Assembly: GCF_008122525.1 (NCBI RefSeq)
Contig: NZ_VSRV01000001.1
Span: forward strand, 496,001-560,000
Source of the DNA: Marinomonas sp. IMCC 4694
GTDB lineage: Bacteria; Pseudomonadota; Gammaproteobacteria; Pseudomonadales; Marinomonadaceae
Length of the DNA: 64,000 bases
Direction of reading: 5' to 3'
How positions within the stretch are numbered: position 1 is the first letter of the stretch; every line of letters starts with the position of its first letter. Under the pieces are notes generated by a model. It did no database searches and was not told where the DNA came from. It saw only the letters and a program-made list of their open reading frames with translations. Of the stretch, positions 1 through 10,100 are shown piece by piece. The position numbers and the translations under genes are program-made.

Positions 1-192
1 CAAGTCATTCATCGTTGGACATTAGATGGCGAAGAGCAAGCGGATGTGGCCTTTGATATAGGAGGTGACCGTTGGCGTGTGTGGTCCAGTAAGCGCCTGA
101 TGCCGGGCTTTGATGGCACTTGGCGCATTGACATTTTGCTCGATGGCAAGGTCATTGAAAGTCATTCATTTGATTATGTCGACGAAGGCTAA
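1..192 (+). CDS. DUF2914-type protein, C-terminal part (5' end outside window)
   Basis: Reading frame 1 is open from the first base to a TAA at 190-192, giving 64 residues of a protein whose start lies upstream. It contains HRWTLDGEE, then GGDRWRVWSSK and GTWRIDILLDG. These resemble the C-terminal beta-rich DUF2914 domain, which often carries an H-x-W pattern followed by G-x-RWRVWSSK. The function of that domain is unknown; it is often attached to membrane or envelope proteins in gammaproteobacteria. The domain call is from recalled motif similarity, and nothing about the N-terminus can be said. Confidence 0.6.
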   Translation, partial: QVIHRWTLDGEEQADVAFDIGGDRWRVWSSKRLMPGFDGTWRIDILLDGKVIESHSFDYVDEG

Positions 193-254
193 TGATGAGC
201 CTCGGTGCGCTCTTTTGTGCTTGTGAACCGCTTTAATAATAGGTAAGGGGAGTT

Positions 255-587
255 ATGCCGCATTTACGGGTACGTGGAATGGCGTTTGACGAGCTTGAGT
301 CGATCGCTGATATTTTGGTTGAAAATCTCGCAGAAATAACCGACACCCCCAACTCGCATTTTACCTTGGAATACCAAGCGACGACTTACCTTGTGGTCGG
401 TGGTGCATCGCCTGCTTATCCATTGTTTGAAGTAGTGTGGTTTGACCGAGGGGACGAAGTAAAACGCAAAGTCGCCCTTGTCATTGAAGATCTCATTAGG
501 CCTTTGGTCGACAGCGGCCAAGACATCACCGTGTTATTCCGCGACCTGCAAGGCAAAGACTACTATGAAAACGGCGAGCATTTTTGA
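255..587 (+). CDS. DUF1904 family protein
   Basis: This 110-residue protein starts MPHLRVRGM. An initial Met-Pro and compact length are typical of DUF1904, a small family thought to share the tautomerase/MIF fold, where Pro2 may be exposed. Conserved-looking stretches are ITDTPNSHFTLEYQ and PLFEVVWFDRG. A purine-rich GTAAGGGGAG precedes the ATG with good spacing. No enzymatic activity is established for the family. It is a single gene converging on astB, which ends 38 bp away on the other strand. Confidence 0.7.
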   Translation: MPHLRVRGMAFDELESIADILVENLAEITDTPNSHFTLEYQATTYLVVGGASPAYPLFEVVWFDRGDEVKRKVALVIEDLIRPLVDSGQDITVLFRDLQGKDYYENGEHF

Positions 588-624
588 GCGTAACACTTTT
601 AAAGTCGCTTATTTTGCTCGGACT

Positions 625-1971
625 TTACGGCTGAAATTCGTACACATTTCCTAGGTTGAGAAGTCGAGTGAGTTCGTCTAAGGCGTTACGGCTTTCGATG
701 AGCAGCATGGGGTCGGCGAGGTCTTTTTCATACAATTCGTCGCGATAATGCTTGTCGACCCAAAGGTTTAGGCGCTCAAACAGGGTGTCGTTCATTAAAG
801 TGGCAGGATTAATGGCTTGGCGCTCTGCGTCGGTTAAGGCGACACGAAGGCGCAAACACGCAGGACCGCCGCCATTGCTCATACTTTGTTTCAAATCGAA
901 TATTTTCACTTCATTGATGGGAGAATGGCCAGTTACTAAGCCATTCAAATACGCCCACACCGCCGAGTTATTTTCACATTCCCCTGGTACGACCAACACC
1001 ATGTCATCGTCACCGCGGCTCAGTAGCTGACTGTTGAACAGATAGGATTGAATGCTGTCTTGTACCGATACGTCTGCGCGAGGCACTTCAATCAGATGGA
1101 ATTTAGACGTACGATCGCCCCATGCGGTGAGTAATTCGGCTTTCATTTTAGCCGTGTCTAAAAACGCATCCTGATGGTAAAAGTGCGCATTGCGGTTGCC
1201 AACGGCGATCACGTCGTTATGAAACACTCCAGCGTCGATCACGGCGGGGTTTTGTTGTGCGTACACCACTTGATGCGCTGACAAACCATGCTGACGCGCC
1301 ACGGCTTGGGAGGCTTCTACAGTGTGACGCGCTGGGAATGTCCTTGGGCGTGGTGCGTGGGTGTTGAACGCTTCCATTCCGTAAACAAAAAACGCCACCC
1401 CTTGCTCGCCATAATCGTGACAAAAGCGCGTGTGATTGGCGGCGCCTTCGTCTCCTAATGTATCCACACTGGGCAGCGCGTCATGATGGGCAAAATGTCG
1501 CTCGTCACGGAAAGTGGCTCGCAAAATCGCGCCGGTGGTTTCGTGTTCAATGGAGCGGTGGAATTTGTTCACCAAGTTGGCAGGCGTAAAATGCACCCGC
1601 TGGTCGCTGGTGTCGCCACTGGGCGAAACGGTCGCGGCGTTGGCGGTCCACATACAAGACGCCGAGCTCACGGCCGCGAGCAATTTGGGCGCGTGTTTTG
1701 CGGCTTGTTGCAAAATATGTGCGTCGCTGCCACGGAAGCCCAAACGTCGCAAGGTAGGAATATGGGGGCGTTCGTGAGGCGCGAGCACACCTTGTACAAA
1801 GCCCATGTCCGCCAAGGCTTTCATTTTGGTTAAGCCTTGTTTCGCAGCCGCTTTGGGGTTGGACGCGCGTGCTGAGTTGTTTAATGAAGCGACATTACCA
1901 AAGGATAGGCCGCTGTAATTATGGGTTGGGCCCACTAAACCATCAAAATTGGCTTCTGTCGCTGTGCTCAT
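625..1971 (-). CDS. astB: N-succinylarginine dihydrolase (AstB)
   Basis: The second step of the arginine succinyltransferase (AST) pathway: it hydrolyses N2-succinylarginine to succinylornithine, CO2 and two ammonia in the cytoplasm. The protein has 448 residues, the usual family length. The catalytic triad of the guanidine-modifying (amidinotransferase-fold) family can be placed at Glu175 (GDEGAANH), His251 (GVFHNDVIAVGNRN) and Cys372 (NGGGPACLRLRV), close to the E. coli AstB positions E174/H248/C365. The start codon lies 29 bp inside the 3' end of astD, so translation is probably coupled. It is last of the four AST genes seen here; astE and astC are not in the window. Confidence 0.96.
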   Translation of the reverse strand: MSTATEANFDGLVGPTHNYSGLSFGNVASLNNSARASNPKAAAKQGLTKMKALADMGFVQGVLAPHERPHIPTLRRLGFRGSDAHILQQAAKHAPKLLAAVSSASCMWTANAATVSPSGDTSDQRVHFTPANLVNKFHRSIEHETTGAILRATFRDERHFAHHDALPSVDTLGDEGAANHTRFCHDYGEQGVAFFVYGMEAFNTHAPRPRTFPARHTVEASQAVARQHGLSAHQVVYAQQNPAVIDAGVFHNDVIAVGNRNAHFYHQDAFLDTAKMKAELLTAWGDRTSKFHLIEVPRADVSVQDSIQSYLFNSQLLSRGDDDMVLVVPGECENNSAVWAYLNGLVTGHSPINEVKIFDLKQSMSNGGGPACLRLRVALTDAERQAINPATLMNDTLFERLNLWVDKHYRDELYEKDLADPMLLIESRNALDELTRLLNLGNVYEFQP

Positions 1972-3502
1972 AATGCTCTCTTTTTTCGTTGTGTGATGAA
2001 TCTTGTGAGGCTCGTAACATTGACAAGCTGAGGCCGTGTCCCAGTGTTTCTGGCAGGGTTAGGCTGTCTGCTTCAATACTAGAAACAGGGTAAGCACAGT
2101 AATCTGCCGCGTAGTAAGCGCTCGCTCTGTGATTGCCGCTGGCGCCGGTGCCGCCAAATGGCGCATTACTGGAGGCGCCGGTGGTTTGACGGTTCCAGTT
2201 AATAATGCCAGCGCGACTGTGCTGCAAAAACCACGCATATTCTGTGGCATCGTCGGACAATAGGCCGGCAGATAAACCGTATTGAGTGTGGTTGGCGATG
2301 GCCATCGCTTGATCTAACGAGTCGTAACGAATTACGGTGAGCAAGGGGCCAAAGTATTCTTGGTCTGGTAAGCGGTCTTGAATGTGTGTGGCGTCAATAA
2401 TACCCGGCGTGATAAACCCGGTATGAGCGTCGCCGCGCGTCATGTCAAGCAGTGAAGTGGCACCTAGGTCGATGAGTTTCTGATAGGCTTGCAGCAAACC
2501 ATCGGCGGCTTGTGCGGAAACAACAGGCCCCATAAACGGTTGTGTTGTGGCGTCAAAGCGGTCGATCAGTATGTTTTTGGTTGCCGTGATAAGCGACTGC
2601 AAAATCGCGTCGCCTACGGCGCCTTTTGGCAGTAATAATCGACGGGCGCACGTGCAACGTTGTCCAGCGGAAAGAAACGCTGATTGGATGATTTCGTGCA
2701 CCGCGGCGCGTTGGTCGGCGACTTTTTCCGAGACCAAGAGAGGGTTATTACCGCCCATTTCTAGTGCAAGAATTTTCCCCGGATGACCTGCAAAGTCGTG
2801 ATGCAACATGTGGCCGACTTGCGGGCTACCAGTAAAAAACAGGCCATCGATGCCGTGGTGATTTGCCAGAGCGACGCCGGTGTCGCGTTCGCCTTGGACC
2901 AAGTTCAATACGCCGCCAGGTAAGCCGGCTTGTTGCCACAACTGGACAATGAAGTCCGACGTGGCGGGGGCTTGTTCGCTGGGTTTAAATACCACGGTAT
3001 TGCCCGCGATCAATGCCGGTACGATGTGGCCATTGGGTAAATGCCCCGGGAAGTTATACGGACCAAATACCGCCACAACCCCATGGGGCCGATGACGCAA
3101 ACGGGCGGTAGCGCCGGGCATTGGCGTGGTTTTTTCGCCGGTACGTTCGTGGTACGCCTGTTGCGAAATGGCGATTTTGCCGACCATTGCAGCGGCTTCG
3201 GTACGGGTTTCCCAAATGGGCTTGCCCGTTTCGCGGCTGATTAAGGTGGCGATCTGTTCACTGTGTTCTTTTACCAAGGCGGCGAAGTCGTCGAGGATGC
3301 TCAAGCGTTCTTCTAAAGGGCGGTTCGCCCACGCCGGAAATGCCGCTCGCGCTGCGACAATCGCCATGTCTACTTGTTCAGTTGTTGCGGTATTGGCTTG
3401 CCATACGAGGCTGGCGTCGGCGGGGTCGATTGACTGAAAAGCATGGCCTGCGCCAGAGACCCACTGACCATTAATGTAATGTGCTTGCTGTAATTTGCTC
3501 AT
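1943..3502 (-). CDS. astD: N-succinylglutamate 5-semialdehyde dehydrogenase (AstD)
   Basis: NAD-dependent aldehyde dehydrogenase that oxidises succinylglutamate semialdehyde to succinylglutamate, the fourth AST step. The 519-residue protein begins MSKLQQAHYINGQWV. It carries the ALDH signatures: FGPYNFPGHLPNG near residue 148, NTVVFKPSE for NAD binding, the general base Glu248 in LEMGGNNP and the nucleophile at about Cys283 in SAGQRCTC. The C-terminus runs past the usual family end (about 490) by some 30 residues and overlaps the astB start. It lies 46 bp downstream of aruG on the same strand, so it is almost certainly in one operon. Confidence 0.95.
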   Translation of the reverse strand: MSKLQQAHYINGQWVSGAGHAFQSIDPADASLVWQANTATTEQVDMAIVAARAAFPAWANRPLEERLSILDDFAALVKEHSEQIATLISRETGKPIWETRTEAAAMVGKIAISQQAYHERTGEKTTPMPGATARLRHRPHGVVAVFGPYNFPGHLPNGHIVPALIAGNTVVFKPSEQAPATSDFIVQLWQQAGLPGGVLNLVQGERDTGVALANHHGIDGLFFTGSPQVGHMLHHDFAGHPGKILALEMGGNNPLLVSEKVADQRAAVHEIIQSAFLSAGQRCTCARRLLLPKGAVGDAILQSLITATKNILIDRFDATTQPFMGPVVSAQAADGLLQAYQKLIDLGATSLLDMTRGDAHTGFITPGIIDATHIQDRLPDQEYFGPLLTVIRYDSLDQAMAIANHTQYGLSAGLLSDDATEYAWFLQHSRAGIINWNRQTTGASSNAPFGGTGASGNHRASAYYAADYCAYPVSSIEADSLTLPETLGHGLSLSMLRASQDSSHNEKREHYEHSDRSQF

Positions 3503-3548
3503 GATGGCTCCTTTTGTTCGCTTAATATTTCATTAAATAGCCGCTGGA

Positions 3549-4625
3549 TTACCGTGAATAAGGGGACAATTCGACGATGCGCAACGGTTCTTTGTGACTG
3601 ACGCATAGGCAATCGGCTTCTTCTTGCGTTAGGCTCATGGCGCTGCCGATGGGCGTCGGACGCTGGATCAAGATACAACGAAAATCCGCCACCTTGGTGT
3701 TAGAGACTAAATAATGGTTGCCCTCGTTTGTGCTGTTTGAACGGTTTGAACAGTGTGCGGTGTTGGTCGTGTTAGCGGTTTGAATGTTAGCGAGGCAAAT
3801 ACGGCTGTCACGTACGGCGCGAATGTCTTGCACGCGGGCTTCTAAACTTGGGCCACCATCAAAAATGTCCACGTAGTTTTCGTAACGAAAGCCTTCTTGT
3901 TCCAGCAAACGTCGCGCCGGTGCGGTGTTGGTGTGTACCTTGCCCAGTACCTCTCGGGCGGCTTTGGGCAGCAAGTTGACGTACACCGGATTATTTGGCA
4001 TGAGCTCGGCGATAAATTGTTTGTTCCCTTGAGCGGTGAGCTCGTCGGCTTCTTTGAAATCGATCGAAAAGAAATGCCGCCCTAAGCTCTCCCAAAAGGG
4101 CGATACGCCGTTGTCATCACTTACGCCACGCATTTCGGCGAAGACTTTTTCCGTAAAGCGCTCGGGAAATTGCGCCATGAACATAAAACGAGATTTAGAC
4201 AGTAATTGACCATTTTTGGAATGGCGGTAATCTTCCTCCAAAAACAAAGTACAAATTTCACTGAATCCGGTGAAATCGTTGTTCAATATCAAGGTAGGCA
4301 CGGCGTTGTGGACGCCCAATTCTCGAGAGGCATGGGTGATGGTGCCAAGGTGATAACTGTAGAACGGCTCGTCTAGGCCAACGGTCGCTAAAATGCCACA
4401 GGTGCCGACGATGTCACCGGTCGTGCTGTCTTCGAGTACCATTAAGTAATCTTCGTTATTGGGCGTGCTGACCGTGTCTTTGGTGAAAGAGTGCACGGCG
4501 CCGTCGATTTTTTTTTGTAATCGCGTTTCATCATTGACCAGCGAGGTGAAGCCAATGCCTGTTTTTTCGGCCAAACGACAGAGTGAGGTTAGGTCATTTT
4601 GACAAATAGGGCGGATGACCATCAT
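3549..4625 (-). CDS. aruG: Arginine N-succinyltransferase, beta-subunit type (AruG/AstA)
   Basis: First AST step: transfer of succinyl from succinyl-CoA to the alpha-amino group of arginine (and ornithine). The 358-residue GNAT-fold protein begins MMVIRPICQNDL, then LCRLAEKTGIGFTSL, matching the AstA/AruG N-terminus; a second ATG directly follows the first. Other family blocks are GTCGILATVGLDEPFYSYHLG, the PERFTEKVFAEMRG segment and YVDIFDGGPSLEARV near the C-terminus. It is paralogous to the next gene, as in Pseudomonas, where AruF and AruG form a heterotetramer. Residues about 283-305 are Asn/Thr-rich (NIQTANTTNTAHCSNRSNST), an unusual insertion just after the conserved block. Confidence 0.93.
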   Translation of the reverse strand: MMVIRPICQNDLTSLCRLAEKTGIGFTSLVNDETRLQKKIDGAVHSFTKDTVSTPNNEDYLMVLEDSTTGDIVGTCGILATVGLDEPFYSYHLGTITHASRELGVHNAVPTLILNNDFTGFSEICTLFLEEDYRHSKNGQLLSKSRFMFMAQFPERFTEKVFAEMRGVSDDNGVSPFWESLGRHFFSIDFKEADELTAQGNKQFIAELMPNNPVYVNLLPKAAREVLGKVHTNTAPARRLLEQEGFRYENYVDIFDGGPSLEARVQDIRAVRDSRICLANIQTANTTNTAHCSNRSNSTNEGNHYLVSNTKVADFRCILIQRPTPIGSAMSLTQEEADCLCVSHKEPLRIVELSPYSR

Positions 4626-4705
4626 GGTGGTGTTCCTTGTTGTGTTTATTATTTGTAAGTTGAACGTATGTATTTTGGGTGTTCATCGTGTTTGTGTGCG
4701 CCGCT

Positions 4706-5719
4706 TTACAGTGTGATCCATTGGACGCGACCACCAGCGCCTATTCCTAGGTGTTCTTGGGTGGATTTTTCCAACCCAAGCCCAGCAATTTGAGGCTCTG
4801 CCTGGGCGGCTGTGACTCGAAAATGCTCTAAATGCCCAGCGGCAATAAGGTATGTGGTGCCCTTTGCCGCATGGGGTAGACTCAAGGCTTTGTCAGTTTT
4901 ATGTTGCGATATAGTGTGCAGGCTTTCGGTTCGTGCTTCTATGCTGGGGCCGGCGTCAAAAATGTCCACATAACCTCGAAATTCGAAGCCTTCGTCCAAT
5001 AAGATGTCGGCGCTTTGTACGGATTTTTCGTGCACTACGCCAATGCTGTCTTGCGCAGATTGCGGTAATGTGGGCACATAAATTGGGTAGCGTGGCATGA
5101 GTTCAGCAATAAAGTTTTTGTTGCTTACGCCAGATAAATAATCGGCTTTTTTGAAGTCCATGGTAAAAAAATGTTTGCCTAATGCGTCCCAAAATGCCGA
5201 ATAACCGTGCTTGTCACTTTCGCCTCGCAGTTCGACAAACAGGCGCTTGGTAAAGCGTTCTGGATAACGCGCGATGAATAACAAGCGCGCCCGAGATAAC
5301 AAAGACATAGCCAGATGATTTTGATGTGCTTTGTCTACCACTAGGGCAATCAGACGGCTGGTGCCGCTGTAGTCGTGGCACAAAAACAGCGCGGGAATTC
5401 GGTTGTGAATTTGCAATTGTGGCGAGGCGTGCACCACTTCGTCGATGCGATAACTGTAAAAGGGCGTGTCAACGCCCACCATGGCGTCCATGCCGCAGCA
5501 GCCGATAATCTGGTCGTTACTGGTATCCACTAAGACAAACAAGTAGGATTCATCGCCGGGTTGTATTACGTCGGTTTGGAAGGAGCGACGCGACGTGGCG
5601 ATTTTGTCGTTTAGGCGCTCTCGGTTGGCTGGGAAGTTAGTCATGCCGATCCCCGCTTGTTGAGCAAGGCGCTCTAGGGCAGGCAAATCAGCAAAATCGA
5701 CAGGGCGAACGAGATACAT
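4706..5719 (-). CDS. aruF: Arginine N-succinyltransferase, alpha-subunit type (AruF/AstA)
   Basis: Paralogue of the neighbouring aruG; the two probably form the heteromeric arginine/ornithine succinyltransferase. I start it at the ATG ending at 5719 (MYLVRPVDFADLPALERL), because the AstA family begins M-x-V/I-RPV; an upstream in-frame extension is not supported. The 337-residue protein keeps the family blocks GIGMTNFPANRERL, PFYSYRIDEVVHASP, YPERFTKRLFVELRGESD and YVDIFDAGPSIEARTESL. It is first of the AST genes in the window, with 80 bp to aruG. The 174 bp upstream, to the DUF1653 gene, should hold its promoter, but I see no confident ArgR or sigma-54 site. Confidence 0.92.
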   Translation of the reverse strand: MYLVRPVDFADLPALERLAQQAGIGMTNFPANRERLNDKIATSRRSFQTDVIQPGDESYLFVLVDTSNDQIIGCCGMDAMVGVDTPFYSYRIDEVVHASPQLQIHNRIPALFLCHDYSGTSRLIALVVDKAHQNHLAMSLLSRARLLFIARYPERFTKRLFVELRGESDKHGYSAFWDALGKHFFTMDFKKADYLSGVSNKNFIAELMPRYPIYVPTLPQSAQDSIGVVHEKSVQSADILLDEGFEFRGYVDIFDAGPSIEARTESLHTISQHKTDKALSLPHAAKGTTYLIAAGHLEHFRVTAAQAEPQIAGLGLEKSTQEHLGIGAGGRVQWITL

Positions 5720-5893
5720 AGACAACCTCAGTGAGATGTAAACGGAACAATACCAGATAACCATTGGGTTATTATTGCTGAGATGCTTAGGGTGTGTAAG
5801 TAGGTGACTTTCGTATTAGCGACAGTTATTTCTTAATATTGGTTGATATCGTCTTATATGAGTCGATTTTTAATAAGTATAGAGGGTTTTAGA

Positions 5894-6115
5894 ATGAAAG
5901 CAGGCGTCTATCAGCATTATAAAGGCTCACTGTATTGGGTAGAGCGAGTGGCCACCCACAGTGAAACCGAGCAGGAACTGGTGATTTACCAAGCGTTGTA
6001 CGGCGCGTTTGGCTGGTGGGCGCGACCGCTCAGCATGTTTCAGGAATCGGTTCATATTAATGGTGAGAATATCCCGCGCTTTGAGTGGTTGCGAGCCGAA
6101 CGCGACGCGGGTTAG
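5894..6115 (+). CDS. DUF1653 domain protein
   Basis: Small 73-residue protein started at the ATG at 5894 (MKAGVYQHYKGSLYWV), which follows a GAGGG ribosome-binding sequence about 9 bp upstream. Typical DUF1653 features are Y-x-HYKG-x-LY near the start, E-x-VIYQALYG in the middle and a MFQESV motif with downstream PRFEWL. The fold is a small SH3-like beta barrel of unknown function. It converges on the LysR gene at 6132 with only 16 bp between stops. Confidence 0.8.
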   Translation: MKAGVYQHYKGSLYWVERVATHSETEQELVIYQALYGAFGWWARPLSMFQESVHINGENIPRFEWLRAERDAG

Positions 6116-6131
6116 TCTGTTTACCAACGGG

Positions 6132-7112
6132 CTACTTAGGTGAGTGCATCCATGGCGATTCACGCATAAAGTAAATAATTTGTTCCCTGAGCCAGCGATG
6201 GGCTAAGTCGTTATTAAAGCGTTCATGCCAAAAAATATGGATAGGGTGCTGTCCATTGTACTCGTCAAGTTCGATGACTTCTTTTGGAATAGGCAGTATT
6301 TTGACCGGGTAGAAATTGGCTTTCTCGCACATCACTTGCAAAAACAGATCTCCGATTGAGCGCGACGTGACCAAGGCCATGCCGCGTTTCACCGCTTGCA
6401 TCGCGACCATTAAACTGTCGGTCTCCAAGCTGGGCTGTATCACATGACCTTGTTGTTTCAGTTTTTGCTCGGTTTTTGAGAACGAGCTGTTGCGGTTGCT
6501 GCGTAAATGATGAGTCACCACCTTGTGAGCCAAGAGGTCGGTGACGGACACTTCTTCTTGATGAAACAAAGGGTGCGCTTCACTTAGCACAATGCAAGCT
6601 TCCATGTAGCCAATCAGTTTGCTGCGAATGTTGCCCGGGGTATCGTTGATGCGCATGATGCCCAGATCCACATTGCCAGACACCAATTCATCGAATTGCG
6701 AGTCTCCCCAAGAATTGATGGATAAGCGTATTCCGGGTGCTTGATATTGCAGTGATGCGAGTAAGGGTTCGATAAAATTTTCTAAATCCCCTTCATCAAC
6801 GCGCATTTTAAAACGTCTGTCTAAGCTTTTTAAGTCCAATGAATGGGGGCTCATCAGCTCCGACAATGAGCTTAAAATCGGCTGGATCATGTCGTGCAAT
6901 TCAGACGCGCGAGCGGTGGGGCTGAGCCCATAGGCTTGTCGAGTGAACAGAGAATCTTTGAACAAGTCTCGCAATCGCTGCAAACTTTTGCTCAGTGCTG
7001 GCTGAGTGACGCCGAGACGCTCTGCGGCCCGCGATACGCTGCCTTCTTCCATAATGGTGACGAACGCGACGAGTAACTTAATGTCCAGTTTTAATACATC
7101 GTCTAAATGCAT
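6132..7112 (-). CDS. LysR-family transcriptional regulator
   Basis: A 326-residue LysR-type regulator. The N-terminal winged helix-turn-helix covers about residues 8-66, with EGSVSRAAERLGVTQPALSKSLQRLRDLF as the recognisable motif (positions about 22-50), followed by LFTRQAYGLSPTARA. The rest is a periplasmic-binding-fold effector domain. It is the last gene of a minus-strand run, 75 bp downstream of the RND pump gene, and may regulate that pump; this rests on position only. The effector cannot be named. Confidence 0.88.
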   Translation of the reverse strand: MHLDDVLKLDIKLLVAFVTIMEEGSVSRAAERLGVTQPALSKSLQRLRDLFKDSLFTRQAYGLSPTARASELHDMIQPILSSLSELMSPHSLDLKSLDRRFKMRVDEGDLENFIEPLLASLQYQAPGIRLSINSWGDSQFDELVSGNVDLGIMRINDTPGNIRSKLIGYMEACIVLSEAHPLFHQEEVSVTDLLAHKVVTHHLRSNRNSSFSKTEQKLKQQGHVIQPSLETDSLMVAMQAVKRGMALVTSRSIGDLFLQVMCEKANFYPVKILPIPKEVIELDEYNGQHPIHIFWHERFNNDLAHRWLREQIIYFMRESPWMHSPK

Positions 7113-7187
7113 AAGGTGTCTCGTTAGCTGATAGTGAAAGTCAGGCGCCTTACTTCGTAAAGAGGTCGGCGCCTGTCAGTTCAGAAG

Positions 7188-10100
7188 TTAGTCAAAATCA
7201 CGATGATGACGGTATTTTACTCGGAATAAGATTGAATAAAACACAGGAACCGCGATCAAGGTTAACACCGTGGCAAAGCCCAAACCAAACGAAATGACCA
7301 CAGCCATGCCCTCAAAGAAGGCATCATACAGCAAGGGAACCATGCCCAAAATGGTGGTAATAGCGGCCATGCACACCGGACGAACTCGACTTACAGCGGA
7401 GTTGAAAATCGCCTGATATTGCTCGGTGCCTTGTTCCATTTCGTAGTTGATTTGATCGGCCAAAACGATACCATTTTTTACGGTCATGCCCGACAAGCTT
7501 AAGAACCCTAACAGCGCCATGAAGCTAAACGCTGAGTTCATCACCAATAAGCCTGTCGATACACCGATTAACGCCAGTGGCACACAGAACCAAATCGTCA
7601 GTGGCACACGAATGGAGTTGAACAACAAGATAGTAATAATGAACATAAACAGGTAGCCCATTGGCAAAGCTTTGAAGATGTTCGCTTGTGCGTCGGTGCT
7701 GCTTTCGTATTCACCGCCCCACTCCATGGCATAGCCTGGTGGTAATTCAATGGCTTCTATGGCGGCACGGGTGCGACTAAAAATCGCCATGGCGGTTTCG
7801 TCGCCTAAGATTTTAGGGTCGGCCATTACCGTGATGGTACGTTTACGATCGCGACGTTCAATGATTGGATCTTCCCACACGGTTTCAAAGCCAGACACTA
7901 AGGTCGACAAGGTGACATAGGAGCCGGTTGCTGGGCTGTAAATCTGCAAATCGCGGATTTGATCGATCGACACACGTTCGTTTTCAGGTGCGGTGCGTAC
8001 TATTGGCAACAAATCTGTCCCTTCACGATACAAGCCAATTTGAGACCCTGTGAAGTTGGTCAGCAAGACATCGTCCAGCTCTGTTTTGCTGATGCCTAAA
8101 CGTCGAGCTTGCGCGTCGTTAAAAATAGGACGCAACACCTTGACCGGCTGACGCCAGTTGTCCTTGATGCTTTCAAGACCGCCATCTGCACGATAGATTT
8201 CTTGGATCTGAGCACTAATCTGACGCAATTTTTTAGGATCTGGGCCACTGATGCGTGTTTCTAATTTAGAACCAGTTGAGGGGCCTAATTGTAGGCGTTG
8301 TAGCTTCACTTCCAGTTCTGGGTAGTCTTCCTGCATGGTGTAATACAGGTCTTTTAAGAGGCCAGGAATCACTTCTGTGTTGCTGGTACGAACAATAAAC
8401 TGAGCGTAGCTGGAGTTCGCTTGCTCTGCCGTGTAGGTCAGCATGAAACGCAGTGCGCCTTGCCCTGTGGTCGATGTGACAGAGTCAATGCGTTCGTCTT
8501 TTAATAGATCCTGCTCAATTCTGGCGACGGTTTGGTAAGTATCTTCAATGTGTGTGCCTTCTGGCATCCGAATGTCCATGTACACCATCGGCGTTGTGGA
8601 CGGCGGAAAGAACGACTGTTTCACAAATTGGAACGCCCATCCAGCGGTGAATAAGCTGCCTACCAATAAGACAACCGTGACCCAACGAAAGTGCATGGCT
8701 TTATCGAGTAACCATTTGTAGCCCGTGAAAATAAAGCCTTTATATGGGTCAATTGTGTCTGAAGAGGCGCCTTCTTCGCTGTTTGCTTTCGCAATGGTTT
8801 CCTTAAAGAACAAATCACAAAAGAACGGCGTAAGCGTGATGGCGGTTAACCAGCTTAATAACAAGGAGATCAACAAGACATAAAACAACGAGCCGACAAA
8901 TTCCCCAACGGCGTCTGGCGACAAACCAATAGGCGCAAACGCCGTAACGGCAATCACAGTCGCGCCCAGCAAGGGCCATTTGGTTTGTTTTACCACGGCG
9001 CTGGCGGCTTGCACCTTGGTCATGCCGCGCTGTAAGCCGATTAACACCCCTTCAGTAACCACAATGGCGTTATCGACCAGCATACCGAGTGCGATAATCA
9101 AGCCGCCCAAGGAGATACGTTGTAAATTGATGTGAAGGTAATCCATCACAATAAAGGTGCCCAAAATAGTGAGCAACAAGATGATACCGATCAAAATCCC
9201 GGAGCGAATGCCCATGAATACCAAGAGCACCAAGATAACAATGCCCACGGCTTCGACCAAATTCAGTAAGAAGTTAGACACAGAACGATCCACTTCCTTG
9301 GACTGAAAATAAATCGTGTCCATGTTTAAGCCAACAGGCTGTTGGTATTGCAGTTCTTCGATGCGATTTTCTAACGCCTCGCCGATTTTCACCACGTTGA
9401 CGCCCGATGAAAACGAGATGCCAAGCAGCAAAGACTTAGCGCCATTAAAGTTAACAATGTGAGTTTGTGGCTCGGCGTATTCGCGCTTAATGGTCGCGAT
9501 GTCTCTTAGGCGAATGAGCTTGCCGTCTGCTGGCGTGCCGACAATGAGGTTTTCCAATTCGGAGATGTCGTTAAACTCTCCGGTTGGGCTAATGCGAATG
9601 TACTCACTGCCTACTTTAACACGGCCGGCATTAGAGACGCTGTTTTGATTGGAAAGCAGTGTTTCTAACTGGCTCGGAGCAATGCCCATATTGGTCAGTT
9701 TAGAGCGCGAAATTTCGATGGTGACCTGCTCGTTTTGTTCACCAGCGACCGCGACTTTTGCTACACCATCAACCAAAACCAACTCACGTTTGACATAGTC
9801 AACGTAGTTTTCCAGGTCTTTGTAAGGATAGCCTTCGCCATTGATGGCAAGCATGACACCGTACACATCACCAAAATCGTCCAGTACCATAGGCGTAGCG
9901 ACGCCTTTTGGAAAGGTGCCCGTGATGTCGCGAATTTTCTTACGCACCTCGTCCCAAATTTGCTTTAATTCTTTGGCTCGGTAAGTGTCTTTGATGGTCA
10001 GCTGAACTTTAGAATAACCCGCCTTAGAGGTGGACGTGATCTTGTCCACATACGGTAAGTTTTGCAGTTCTCGTTCAATAGGGTAAGTGACTTCTTCTTC

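Noticed and set aside
625..1971. Plus-strand open frames inside astB (1483-1833, 1514-1777)
   Set aside because: They are mirror frames of a well-supported enzyme gene and show no domain pattern.
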